NCBI GenBank assembly: GCA_016721425.1
Contig: JADKID010000043.1
Coordinates: 1 to 64,000, forward strand
Reading direction: 5' to 3'
DNA from: Bryobacterales bacterium
GTDB taxonomy: Bacteria > Acidobacteriota > Terriglobia > Bryobacterales > Bryobacteraceae
Length of the DNA: 64,000 nucleotides
Shown here: piece by piece, positions 45,121 to 53,327 of the stretch
Numbering within the stretch: position 1 is the stretch's first letter
How the letters are laid out: every line of letters starts with the position of its first letter
Notes under the pieces: generated by a model
Told to the model about the DNA's origin: nothing
What the model saw: only the letters and a program-made list of their open reading frames with translations
Database searches by the model: none
Program-made: the position numbers and the translations under genes

Positions 45121-45855
45121 ATGCTTCTTCAGTTGCAAGTATGGGCGTTCCTGCTCTTGCAGGAATCCGGCGCCGTGGGTTTCGACCTCCGGTCTATGTG
45201 GACTCAGATGGGCTGGATGGCGAAAGCCGTCGTAATCGCCCTCTTCATCATGTCCGCCTGGTCGATTGGCGTCATGATTGATCGTTTGATTGTGTACAAT
45301 GCCGCGCGGAAGCAATCGCGGCTGTTCGCTCCGGCGGTTGCCGGTGCGTTGCGTGAAGGCAAGCTCGACGAAGCGATTAAGATTGCTGACCGTTACAAGA
45401 AGTCGCACCTGGCCAAGGTTGTTGTGGCTGGCTTGCAGGAATTCCGCGCCCACCAGGTGAGCTCCGAGATTCCTGGCGAGATCGTGGAGAGCTCGAAGCG
45501 CGCCCTGGAGCGCGCGGAAGCGATTGTGCACTCCGAGATGGAGCGCGGCATCAGCGGCCTGGCAACGATCGGCTCGACGGCACCGTTCGTCGGACTGTTC
45601 GGCACGGTGGTTGGCATCATCAACGCGTTCAAGGGCATCGCGACTGAGAAGTCGACGGGTCTGGGCGCGGTGGCCGGCGGTATTTCGGAAGCCCTCGTCG
45701 CGACCGCCATCGGTCTCTTCGTGGCCATCCCGGCCGTCTGGATGTTCAACTACTTCAATACCCGCCTCAAGTCGTTTGACGTCGAGATGGAAAACTCCAG
45801 CTCCGAACTGATTGACTACTTCCTGAAGCGGTCCCAGAAGGGCGCAGCGAAGTAA
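45121..45855 (+). CDS. exbB: ExbB/TolQ/MotA-type proton channel protein
   Basis: 244 residues with three membrane segments: VVIALFIMSAWSIGVMIDRL, then GLATIGSTAPFVGLFGTVVG IINAF, and LVATAIGLFVAIPAVWMFNY. The conserved pore Thr and the GLFGTVxGI motif are present. With ExbD it forms the proton-driven motor for TonB or Tol. It follows the tonB-like gene and precedes two exbD genes, so all probably belong to one operon. Confidence 0.93.
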   Translation: MLLQLQVWAFLLLQESGAVGFDLRSMWTQMGWMAKAVVIALFIMSAWSIGVMIDRLIVYNAARKQSRLFAPAVAGALREGKLDEAIKIADRYKKSHLAKVVVAGLQEFRAHQVSSEIPGEIVESSKRALERAEAIVHSEMERGISGLATIGSTAPFVGLFGTVVGIINAFKGIATEKSTGLGAVAGGISEALVATAIGLFVAIPAVWMFNYFNTRLKSFDVEMENSSSELIDYFLKRSQKGAAK

Positions 45856-45983
45856 GCTTCGCGTTTCCTGTCTGTTGACTGACCGGCGAGTTGATCGAGC
45901 CCAGCCGGAGACTGCCAGCAATGGCGGTTTCCGGCCCGGGTTCGCGTCTTCAACGCCGGCAGGAGAGATCAAGGAGAAAACGG

Positions 45984-46445
45984 ATGGCCAAGAAGAAGAG
46001 AATTTCAGATAAGGGCGCGATGTCGGACATCAACGTGACCCCGATGGTCGACGTGATGCTCGTGATGCTGATCATCTTCATGGTGATCACGCCGATGCTT
46101 TCGAAGGGCGTCAGCGTGGATCTCGCCATGACTACCAATCCGGTAGCGCTGGCAAACGCGGACAAAGAAGACGCCGTACTGGTGGCTGTCACCCGCGATG
46201 GCCGAGTCTACCTCGGTTCGACACAGATTACCCCTGCCGACCTGCCCGGGAAGGTAAAGGACCTGTTGACTGGCCGCCTGGACAAGACTTGCTACGTGAA
46301 GTCGGACTCTCGCGCGCGCTATGAGAAGGTCGTCGAAGTGGTGGACAACCTGCGTGCCGCCGGCGTGGACAACATTGGTCTATTGACTGATTTGGACGCG
46401 AAGGCGAAGGCAAAGGCTGATGCCGCAGGCGGCGCCGTCAACTAA
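45984..46445 (+). CDS. exbD: ExbD/TolR family protein, copy 1
   Basis: 153 residues from ATG 45984 after AAGGAGAAAACGG. The start SDINVTPMVDVMLVMLIIFM includes the essential membrane Asp (MVDVML), followed by a periplasmic domain with VAVTRDGRVYLG and YEKVVEVVDNLRAAGVDNIG, ending in an Ala/Lys-rich tail. It is a partner of ExbB. Confidence 0.93.
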   Translation: MAKKKRISDKGAMSDINVTPMVDVMLVMLIIFMVITPMLSKGVSVDLAMTTNPVALANADKEDAVLVAVTRDGRVYLGSTQITPADLPGKVKDLLTGRLDKTCYVKSDSRARYEKVVEVVDNLRAAGVDNIGLLTDLDAKAKAKADAAGGAVN

Positions 46446-46524
46446 GGATTGAGCCGGGGGCGGCTCGAGCCGGCCGGGCGCACCACCGAGGTGCGATAGC
46501 AACAAGTTTAAAGGAGATTTCCCC

Positions 46525-46950
46525 ATGAGCATGGCAGTTGGCGGAGGCGATGGCGGACCACAGTCAGAAATCAACATGACTCCGCTGATCGACGTCCTAC
46601 TTGTACTTCTCATCATTTTCATGGTCATCACGCCGCTCACGCCGAAGGGTTTGGAAGCGCTGATCCCTCAGCCGCCTCCTAAGGATGCTCCCCCCCCGAC
46701 CGTGGACCGCACAGTGATCATCGTCATCAACAAAGATAGGTCCCTGATGTTGAACACAGAGCCGGTTGCGGAAAGCGCGTTGCAGGAACGCCTGATGGCG
46801 GTCTTCAAGACCCGCGCCGAACGCGTGTGCTTCGTCAAGGCTGATCCTGATCTTGAATTCCAGACGGTGGCCAAGGCAATTGACATTGCCAAGGGCGCGC
46901 AGATGGATAAGGTCGGCCTTATGACGGCCAAGATGGAGGCTGGCGAATAG
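46525..46950 (+). CDS. exbD: ExbD/TolR family protein, copy 2
   Basis: 141 residues after AAGGAGA. Motif EINMTPLIDVLLVLLIIFMV has the conserved Asp; then a Pro-rich segment (PQPPPKDAPPP) and a periplasmic domain with VIIVINKDRSLMLNTEP and VAKAIDIAKGAQMDKVGLMT. Two adjacent, clearly different exbD genes after one exbB are common in Acidobacteriota and Bacteroidota and suggest a heteromeric ExbD dimer. Confidence 0.93.
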   Translation: MSMAVGGGDGGPQSEINMTPLIDVLLVLLIIFMVITPLTPKGLEALIPQPPPKDAPPPTVDRTVIIVINKDRSLMLNTEPVAESALQERLMAVFKTRAERVCFVKADPDLEFQTVAKAIDIAKGAQMDKVGLMTAKMEAGE

Positions 46951-46967
46951 CCGGAGACAGTATACCG

Positions 46968-47822
46968 ATGAATCGCAAAGCTCTCATTATCCTTACCGCG
47001 GCGGCGACACTCCTGCTGGCAGGATTGACGACCGGCTGCAAGAAGTTGGAAGCGCGGGACAACCTGAACAAGGGTGTCCAGGCGTTCAAGGGCGCGAAGT
47101 ACGGCGACGCCGTTGAGTTCTTCAAGAAGGCGATCGACCTCGACCCGACGTATCCCACGGCGCGCCTGTATCTGGCCACGTCCTACATGAGCCAGTACAT
47201 TCCGGGTGCTGATTCTCCTGAGAACAACGCGTTTGCTGATCAGGCGGCCGCCAACTTCAAGATCATCCTGGAAGGTGACGCGAAGAACACGGCAGCGCTG
47301 AAGTCACTGGCCTCGCTGGCCTTCCAGCGGACCAACGGCATGACGGCGATGGCGGACAAGATGAAGCAGTTGGACGTCGCGGCCGAGTGGTACAAGAAGC
47401 TGGCAGAAGCTGATCCGGCAGAGAAGGAAGCTTTCTACTCGCTTGGCGTTGTGGCGTGGTCCAAGTTCTATCCGGCGTGGATGGAAGCGCGGACGAAGCT
47501 CGGTATGAAGCCGGAAACCCCTGGTCCGATCAAGGACAAGAAGGTGAAGGCGGAGTTGCAGGAGAAGTACAACGCGGTGATCGCTGAAGGTATCAAGAAC
47601 CTGGAAAAGGCGCTTGAGATCGACAAAGAATACGACGACGCGATGGCTTACCTGAACCTCCTCTATCGTGAACGCGCCGACATCGCCGATAACGATGCGG
47701 GCTACACGAAGGATACCGAGGCGGCCGATCAGTGGATCGCCAAGGCACTGGAGACTCGCAAGGTGAAGTCCGAGCGGGCCCCGAAGACCTCTGGCATCGT
47801 GTCGGAAGAAGAGAAGAAGTAA
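46968..47822 (+). CDS. TPR-repeat lipoprotein
   Basis: 284 residues. The signal MNRKALIILTAAATLLLAG ends in a lipobox LTTGC. TPR units follow: LNKGVQAFKGAKYGDAVEFF KKAIDLDPTYPTA, then AAEWYKKLAEADPAEKEAFY and IKNLEKALEIDKEYDDAMAY LNLLY. It lies 18 bases after the second exbD and probably forms part of the same envelope complex, acting as a scaffold in the periplasm. A strong hairpin follows. Confidence 0.85.
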   Translation: MNRKALIILTAAATLLLAGLTTGCKKLEARDNLNKGVQAFKGAKYGDAVEFFKKAIDLDPTYPTARLYLATSYMSQYIPGADSPENNAFADQAAANFKIILEGDAKNTAALKSLASLAFQRTNGMTAMADKMKQLDVAAEWYKKLAEADPAEKEAFYSLGVVAWSKFYPAWMEARTKLGMKPETPGPIKDKKVKAELQEKYNAVIAEGIKNLEKALEIDKEYDDAMAYLNLLYRERADIADNDAGYTKDTEAADQWIAKALETRKVKSERAPKTSGIVSEEEKK

Positions 47823-47857
47823 AGCTTCGCCCTTCCGGCCAGTTTCGTTAGAATGAA

Positions 47858-47895
47858 TGCGAGGGCGCTCCTCTGAGTGGCCCTCGCATTTCTGT
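47858..47895 (+). terminator. Terminator after the tonB-exb operon
   Basis: ATGCGAGGGC (47858-47867) and GCCCTCGCAT (47881-47890) pair perfectly around a 13-base loop and are followed by TTCTGTCTT. It ends the envelope operon before the RelA/SpoT gene. Confidence 0.8.
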
Positions 47896-47919
47896 CTTGC
47901 AGGTCCCGCCCGCCCCCTC

Positions 47920-50175
47920 ATGGAGAATCCGGCCACTCGCGACGTAGTCCACTTTCCTACACAAGCGGAACCGTGTGCATTGCCCGGCATCACGCCCGAG
48001 ATGGAAACGGCGTATCAGGAGCTGCAGGCCACCGTGCTGGCCAAGCGTCCGAACGAAGACACGGCGGTATTGCGTAAGGCCTTTGAATTTGCCTCTCTGA
48101 AGCACGCGCCGCAGACGCGGGATTCGGGCGAGCCCTACATGCTGCACCCGCTGGCGGTAGCTCAGACGCTGGCCGAGATGTCGATGGACATGGTGTGTCT
48201 GTTGACGGGACTGCTGCACGACACGATAGAAGACACAGAGACCACGGCGGAGGAGATCCGTAAGCTATTTGGTCCGGACGTGGAGCGTTGCGTCAACGGC
48301 GTCACGAAGCTGAGCAAGATCAACCTGCACAACCGTGAAGACCGCCAGGCAGAGAGCGTCCGCAAGATGCTGCTGGCGATGGTGGAGGATATTCGCGTCA
48401 TCATCGTGAAGCTGGCGGACCGGCTGCACAATCTTCGGACGCTGAGCTCGCTTTCGCGCGAGCGGCAGGAGCGGATCGCGGCGGAGACCATCGAGCTTTA
48501 CGCGCCGATCGCCCACCGGCTGGGCATGGGCAAACTGCGTGCCGAGTTGGAAGATCTGGGCTTTCAATATCTGGATCCGCCGGCCTATCACGAGGTGACG
48601 GAAGCGATCGAGGTGAAGCGGCAGGCGAACGAACAGGTGCTGGACGAGATCCGCGATACAGTGCTGGTGAAGTTGGCCGAGGAACATATTCCCGTGCGGG
48701 TGCAGGCGCGGGTGAAGCGGCCGTGGTCTGTCTATCAGAAGTTGAAGAAGCAGCGGATCGACATTGACCAGGTGTATGACCTGCTGGGCGTGCGCATCAT
48801 CACGGACTCGGTGAAGAACTGTTATGCGGCGCTGGGCGTGATTCACAACGAGTGGCACCCGATCCCCGGGCGGATCAAGGATTTCATCGCCATTCCGCGG
48901 CCGAATCTGTATCAATCGCTGCACACGTCGGTGATGGGGCCGATGGGGGTGTCGTTCGAGGTGCAGATCCGGACGGAGGAGATGCACCGCCTGGCGGAAG
49001 AAGGCATCGCGGCGCACTGGAAGTACAAGGAAGGCAAAAAGGGTCCGGCGGAAGACGACCAGCGGATTGCGTGGCTGCGGCAGTTGGTGGAGTGGCAGCG
49101 CGAGATGCGGGACCCCTCCGATTTCATGTCCAACCTGAAGGTGGACCTGTATCCGGAGGAGGTATACTGCTTCACGCCAAAGGGGCGTGTGGTGGTGCTG
49201 CCGCGCGAGGCGACGCCGATCGACTTTGCGTATTCGATTCACACGGACGTGGGGCACTGCTGCATCGGCGCGAAGGTGAACAACCGGATGGTGCCGCTGA
49301 AGCACGGTCTGCGCAATGGCGACATTGTGGAGATCATGACGCAGAATGGCGGCCAGCCGAGCCGGGATTGGCTGTCTTTCGTCAAGACCACGCGGGCGCG
49401 GAACAAGATCCGCCACGTGATCAATGCGACAGAGCGGGAGAAATCGGTCGAGCTAGGGCAGAAGCTGCTGGAGCGCGAGGCGCGGCGGCTGGGCGTGGCG
49501 TTGAGCCGGATCACGCGGCAGCAGATGGAAGCAGTGGCGACGGAGTATGGCTGCGCCAAGACGGAAGACCTGCACGCCGCGCTGGGGTGGGGGAAGTTCT
49601 CGGCCCGGCAGGTGCTCTCGAAGCTGGCGCCGGGTGTGGTGGAACCGGAGACGCCGGCCACACCGGCCACGCCGGAGGCGCCCGCGTATCAGCCGGAACG
49701 CGACCGCGCCGGGGCCGCGGCCAAAGACTATGTCATCCAGGTCAAGGGCATCGACGATCTGCTCACCTATCGCGCCAAGTGCTGCAACCCGATCCGGGGC
49801 GAACCCATTGTCGGGTACATCACGCGCGGCAAGGGTGTGGCTGTGCACTCCAAGGGCTGTCCGAACGTCCAGAACCTGATGTATGAGGCCGAGCGGCGCA
49901 TCGAGGTGGAATGGGCGCGCGGGGCGCGCGAGAGCTTTAATGTGCGGATCATCGTGCATACGGATGACCGCGCCGGGATGCTGAACCAGTTGACGCAGAT
50001 CCTCTTCGACGAAGAGGTGAACATCCGCAGCGTGGAGGCCCACGCGGACGAGAAACAGTTCGATTCCGCCATTGTGGAGATGACCGTCGAGGTGCGCGAC
50101 AAGAAGCAGCTCGAGCGGGTGGTATCCGCGATGCGCCGTGTATCGGGCGTACGCGACATTGAGCGCGTCCACTAA
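47920..50175 (+). CDS. Bifunctional (p)ppGpp synthetase/hydrolase (RelA/SpoT)
   Basis: 751 residues from ATG 47920. The hydrolase HD motif is intact (LLTGLLHDTIEDTETTAEEI). The synthetase has RIKDFIAIPRPNLYQSLHTS and VQIRTEEMHRLAEEGIAAHW. A TGS domain follows (VYCFTPKGRVVVLPREATPI DFAYSIHTDVG), then a CC/zinc-finger region (LTYRAKCCNPIRGEPIVGYI) and a C-terminal ACT domain (IIVHTDDRAGMLNQLTQILF). Intact HD residues argue for both making and degrading the alarmone, as in Rel/SpoT of single-RSH bacteria. DUF971 follows after five bases. Confidence 0.95.
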   Translation: MENPATRDVVHFPTQAEPCALPGITPEMETAYQELQATVLAKRPNEDTAVLRKAFEFASLKHAPQTRDSGEPYMLHPLAVAQTLAEMSMDMVCLLTGLLHDTIEDTETTAEEIRKLFGPDVERCVNGVTKLSKINLHNREDRQAESVRKMLLAMVEDIRVIIVKLADRLHNLRTLSSLSRERQERIAAETIELYAPIAHRLGMGKLRAELEDLGFQYLDPPAYHEVTEAIEVKRQANEQVLDEIRDTVLVKLAEEHIPVRVQARVKRPWSVYQKLKKQRIDIDQVYDLLGVRIITDSVKNCYAALGVIHNEWHPIPGRIKDFIAIPRPNLYQSLHTSVMGPMGVSFEVQIRTEEMHRLAEEGIAAHWKYKEGKKGPAEDDQRIAWLRQLVEWQREMRDPSDFMSNLKVDLYPEEVYCFTPKGRVVVLPREATPIDFAYSIHTDVGHCCIGAKVNNRMVPLKHGLRNGDIVEIMTQNGGQPSRDWLSFVKTTRARNKIRHVINATEREKSVELGQKLLEREARRLGVALSRITRQQMEAVATEYGCAKTEDLHAALGWGKFSARQVLSKLAPGVVEPETPATPATPEAPAYQPERDRAGAAAKDYVIQVKGIDDLLTYRAKCCNPIRGEPIVGYITRGKGVAVHSKGCPNVQNLMYEAERRIEVEWARGARESFNVRIIVHTDDRAGMLNQLTQILFDEEVNIRSVEAHADEKQFDSAIVEMTVEVRDKKQLERVVSAMRRVSGVRDIERVH

Positions 50176-50180
50176 CTACC

Positions 50181-50552
50181 ATGACCATTTCCACTGATCC
50201 GTTGCACATTGCCGTGTCGAAGTCGAAGGGGATTAAAATCGACTGGTCCGACGGCCACAAGAGCGACCTGGGATGCGGCCTGCTGCGCGACGAATGTCCG
50301 TGCGCGTCGTGTACCGGGGCGCATGGGACCGAGCCGCTAAAATCGAACTACTCCGCCCCGCCGCCGCCGCCGGGGCCGTTTCAGATGTTCACGCCGGTGT
50401 TGAAGATGCTCTCGATTGAAGAGGTGGGCACGTACGCTGTGCGGATCCACTGGAGCGACGGGCACAACACGGGGATCTACTCGTTCGAGCACCTGCGCAA
50501 GCTGTGTCCGTGCGCGGAGTGCGCCACTGCCAGACAGGAAGGCCGCCTATGA
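50181..50552 (+). CDS. DUF971 (gamma-butyrobetaine hydroxylase N-terminal-like) protein
   Basis: 123 residues. It contains KGIKIDWSDGHKSDLGCGLL, RDECPCASCTG and VRIHWSDGHNTGIYSFEHLR, CPCAECATAR. The paired WSDGH motifs and Cys clusters define DUF971, a small domain that also forms the N-terminus of gamma-butyrobetaine hydroxylase and is found next to Fe-S carrier (ApbC/Mrp) genes. The Cys pairs may bind zinc. Its stop overlaps the next gene's start. Confidence 0.85.
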   Translation: MTISTDPLHIAVSKSKGIKIDWSDGHKSDLGCGLLRDECPCASCTGAHGTEPLKSNYSAPPPPPGPFQMFTPVLKMLSIEEVGTYAVRIHWSDGHNTGIYSFEHLRKLCPCAECATARQEGRL

Positions 50553-50896
50553 AACTAATGCTCCCTCTGCTCGTATTGCTCGCCGCGCCGCTGTTTGCCG
50601 ATGTCACCGGCAAATGGAACGGTGAGGTGGATGTGGCGGGCAACCACGCCACGCCCGCGTTCACTTTCAAACAGGATGGCGACAAGCTCACCGGCACCTA
50701 CAAAGGGATGCTGGGCGAGGCGCCCGTCACCGGCACGGTGGAGGGCAAGAAAGTGACGTGGACGCTGAAGGCCAACTTCGATGGGAACGCCGTCACGGTC
50801 ATTTACACGGGTACGATGGAATCCGAGAAAGTGATCAAGGGGACGGTGGATTTCGCGGGCCAGGCGGACGGCACGTTTACTTTGAAAAAAGAGTAG
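50549..50896 (+). CDS. Small secreted beta-rich protein
   Basis: 115 residues from ATG 50549, overlapping the DUF971 stop. Signal peptide MKLMLPLLVLLAAPLFA, then an alternating beta pattern: VTGKWNGEVDVAG, FTFKQDGDKLTGTYKGMLGE, APVTGTVEGKKVTWTLKANF, YTGTMESEKVIKGTVDFAGQ and DGTFTLKKE. This resembles the small lipocalin/avidin-like secreted proteins frequent in Acidobacteriota. Function is unknown. Confidence 0.8.
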   Translation: MKLMLPLLVLLAAPLFADVTGKWNGEVDVAGNHATPAFTFKQDGDKLTGTYKGMLGEAPVTGTVEGKKVTWTLKANFDGNAVTVIYTGTMESEKVIKGTVDFAGQADGTFTLKKE

Positions 50897-50938
50897 CGGG
50901 TCCGCTGATGGGGCGAGGTACGGAGATATACTCGCAGT

Positions 50939-53272
50939 GTGCCAACCCGTCGACTTTTCCTCCTGCAATCCGGCGCCGCCGCGCTATTGAGCGGTGCTGA
51001 ACTCGATCTGAAATCCAGCCGCTGGAATGCGAGGTGGGTGTTCCCCGCCGGGGCGCCGGCGAACACCTATGGCGTTTATCATTTCCGGCGCTCGTTTGCG
51101 CTGGAGACTGCGCCGGGCGTATTCCGGGTGCATGTCACGGGCGACAGCCGGTATGAGCTGTTCGTGAACGGCGTGAAGGTGAGCTGGGGACCGGCGCGCG
51201 GGGATCTGTATCACTGGCGCTATGAGACGGTGGACCTGGGGCCGCATCTGCGAGCCGGCAACAACGTGCTGGCTGCGGTGGTGTGGAACGAGGCGCAGTA
51301 TGCCGGTCTGGCGCAATGGTCGAACCGGACGGGGTTCCTGCTGCAGGCGGCCGATGGCGACCACGAGAAGCTGGTGAACACGGGGACTGCCGGGTGGAAG
51401 GCGGTGCAGAACCGCGCGTATTCGCCGTATCCGCTGCCGGGCAATCTGTGGTCCGAAATCGGGCCGGGGTACTACGCGATCAGCCCGATGGAGAAGTTTG
51501 AGGCGGCGCAGCATCCGTGGGGGTGGCAGACGGCGGCGTTTGACGATGCGGCGTGGACGGCGGTGGAGAACGGGTCGGCGGCGGCGGCGCGGGATGCCTC
51601 GGATTCGCCATCGAGGTGGATGCTGGTGCCGCGTCCGATCCCGATGATGGAAGAGACGCCGGTGCGGCTGGCGCGGCTGCGCTCCGCGCAGGGCGTGACT
51701 CCGCCGGCGGAGTTTCCGGCGCGGAAGGCTGCGTTCACCGTGCCGGCGAATACCAAAGCGGTTTTGCTGCTGGATCAGGACGTACTGACGTGCGCGTTCC
51801 CGGAGCTGGATTTGCAGGGCGGGCTGGGTGCGGAGATCACGGTGCGGTACATCGAGGCGCCCTACGAGGCGTTGCGCCCGCGGCCGACGAAGCGGAACCG
51901 CGGCGAGGTGGAGGGCAAAATCCTGCGGGGGTATTTCGACAAGATCCTGCCGGACGGGGCGAAGCGGACTTGGCGGCCGCTGTTCTGGCGGACGTGGCGG
52001 TACTTGCAGGTGACGATCGAGACGAAGGCGGAGCCGCTGGTGCTGGCCGATCTGCGGGCGGTGTACACGGGGTATCCCTTCGAGGTGAAGGCGAAGTTTG
52101 AATCCGGCAATCCGCTGCACCAGAAGATTCTGGAAGTGGGGTGGCGGACGGCGCGGCTGTGCGCGCACGAGAGCTACATGGATTGCCCGTACTACGAGCA
52201 GTTGCAGTATGCGGGTGACACGCGGATTCAGGCGCTGGTGTCGTTGTTCATGACGGGCGATCACAGGCTCATGAAGAATGCGATCGAGCAGATTGACAGC
52301 TCGCGGACTCCGGAGGGCGCGACGTATTCGCGGGCGCCCAGCGCATTGCAGCAGTACATTCCGCCGTTCTGCCTGTGGTGGATCGGGATGGTACGGGATT
52401 ACTGCTGGTATGTGGATGATCCGGCGTTTGTGCGGCAGATGCTGCCGGGTGTGCGCGCGGTGCTGGGGTGGTATGAGAGCTTCCTGAAGGACGACGGACT
52501 GCTGGGCACGATGCCGTGGTGGAACTACGTGGACTGGGTGCCGAAGTGGCCCAACGGGCGGCCGCCATCGGAGGTGGGCACCATGCCGGGGACGATTCAA
52601 CTGCAACTGGTGCTGGCGCTGCAGTGGGCGGGCGAACTGGAGGCGGCGGTGGGCGACGCGCAGTTCGCGGGCCGGTTTAAGATGCAGGCGGTGCGGCTGG
52701 CGCGGGTGGTGCGGGAGCGGTTCTGGAGCGCTGAGAAGAAGATGTTCAGCGAGGATCTGGCGCACACGCATTTCTCGCAGCATGCGAACGTGCTGGCGGT
52801 GCTGGCCGACGTGGCGGAGGGCGGCGCGCAGAAGGACCTGATGCAGCGCGTGGAGGCCGACAAGGCGCTGTATCAATGCACTGTGTACTTCCGGTACTAC
52901 CTGGACCGCGCGATGGTGAAGGCGGGGCTCGGAGATCAGTATCTGAACCGGCTGGGGACGTGGGAGTTCATGCTGAAGGAAGGCTTGACGACGTGGGCGG
53001 AGACGGATTCGCCGAACACGCGCTCGGACTGTCATGCGTGGGGGGCGAGCCCCAATATTGAGTTCTTCCGGACCGTGCTGGGCGTGGACTCGGCGGCGCC
53101 GGGGTTCCGCAGGATCCGCGTTACGCCGTCTCTGGGGCCGCTCCAGCGGGCCAGTGGGGTGATTCCGCATCCCAAGGGCCTGATCGAGGTGCGCGTGGAG
53201 AGAGGCGGCCCCACGGGCCTTGTGATCGATGTGAAGGCGCCAGCGGGGGTGGAGGTGGTGAAGGGGGCCTAA
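50939..53272 (+). CDS. Exported alpha-L-rhamnosidase-like glycoside hydrolase (GH78)
   Basis: 777 residues from GTG 50939 with signal MPTRRLFLLQSGAAALLSGA. An N-terminal beta-sandwich contains YHFRRSFALETAPGVFRVHV, DSRYELFVNGVKVSWGPARG. The (alpha/alpha)6 catalytic barrel has the GH78-type ESYMDCPYYEQLQYAGDTRI QALV, where the Asp is the general-acid side candidate, and a late WAETDSPNTRSDCHAWGASP with catalytic-region Glu. A C-terminal beta domain follows. It probably removes terminal L-rhamnose from plant or microbial glycans in the periplasm and may feed the rhamnulokinase at 24.6 kb. Confidence 0.88.
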   Translation: MPTRRLFLLQSGAAALLSGAELDLKSSRWNARWVFPAGAPANTYGVYHFRRSFALETAPGVFRVHVTGDSRYELFVNGVKVSWGPARGDLYHWRYETVDLGPHLRAGNNVLAAVVWNEAQYAGLAQWSNRTGFLLQAADGDHEKLVNTGTAGWKAVQNRAYSPYPLPGNLWSEIGPGYYAISPMEKFEAAQHPWGWQTAAFDDAAWTAVENGSAAAARDASDSPSRWMLVPRPIPMMEETPVRLARLRSAQGVTPPAEFPARKAAFTVPANTKAVLLLDQDVLTCAFPELDLQGGLGAEITVRYIEAPYEALRPRPTKRNRGEVEGKILRGYFDKILPDGAKRTWRPLFWRTWRYLQVTIETKAEPLVLADLRAVYTGYPFEVKAKFESGNPLHQKILEVGWRTARLCAHESYMDCPYYEQLQYAGDTRIQALVSLFMTGDHRLMKNAIEQIDSSRTPEGATYSRAPSALQQYIPPFCLWWIGMVRDYCWYVDDPAFVRQMLPGVRAVLGWYESFLKDDGLLGTMPWWNYVDWVPKWPNGRPPSEVGTMPGTIQLQLVLALQWAGELEAAVGDAQFAGRFKMQAVRLARVVRERFWSAEKKMFSEDLAHTHFSQHANVLAVLADVAEGGAQKDLMQRVEADKALYQCTVYFRYYLDRAMVKAGLGDQYLNRLGTWEFMLKEGLTTWAETDSPNTRSDCHAWGASPNIEFFRTVLGVDSAAPGFRRIRVTPSLGPLQRASGVIPHPKGLIEVRVERGGPTGLVIDVKAPAGVEVVKGA

Positions 53273-53278
53273 AAGTAA

Positions 53279-53305
53279 AGCCCGGCCCCGAGGTGGGGCC
53301 GGGCT
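53279..53305. terminator. Bidirectional terminator
   Basis: AGCCCGGCCCC-GAGGT-GGGGCCGGGCT forms a perfect 11-bp stem between the convergent GH78 and tonB-like genes. A-rich (AAAAGTAA) and TAGAG flanks make it usable at least from the minus side. Confidence 0.7.
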
Positions 53306-53327
53306 AGAGTGCGCGGGAGACGGACGT

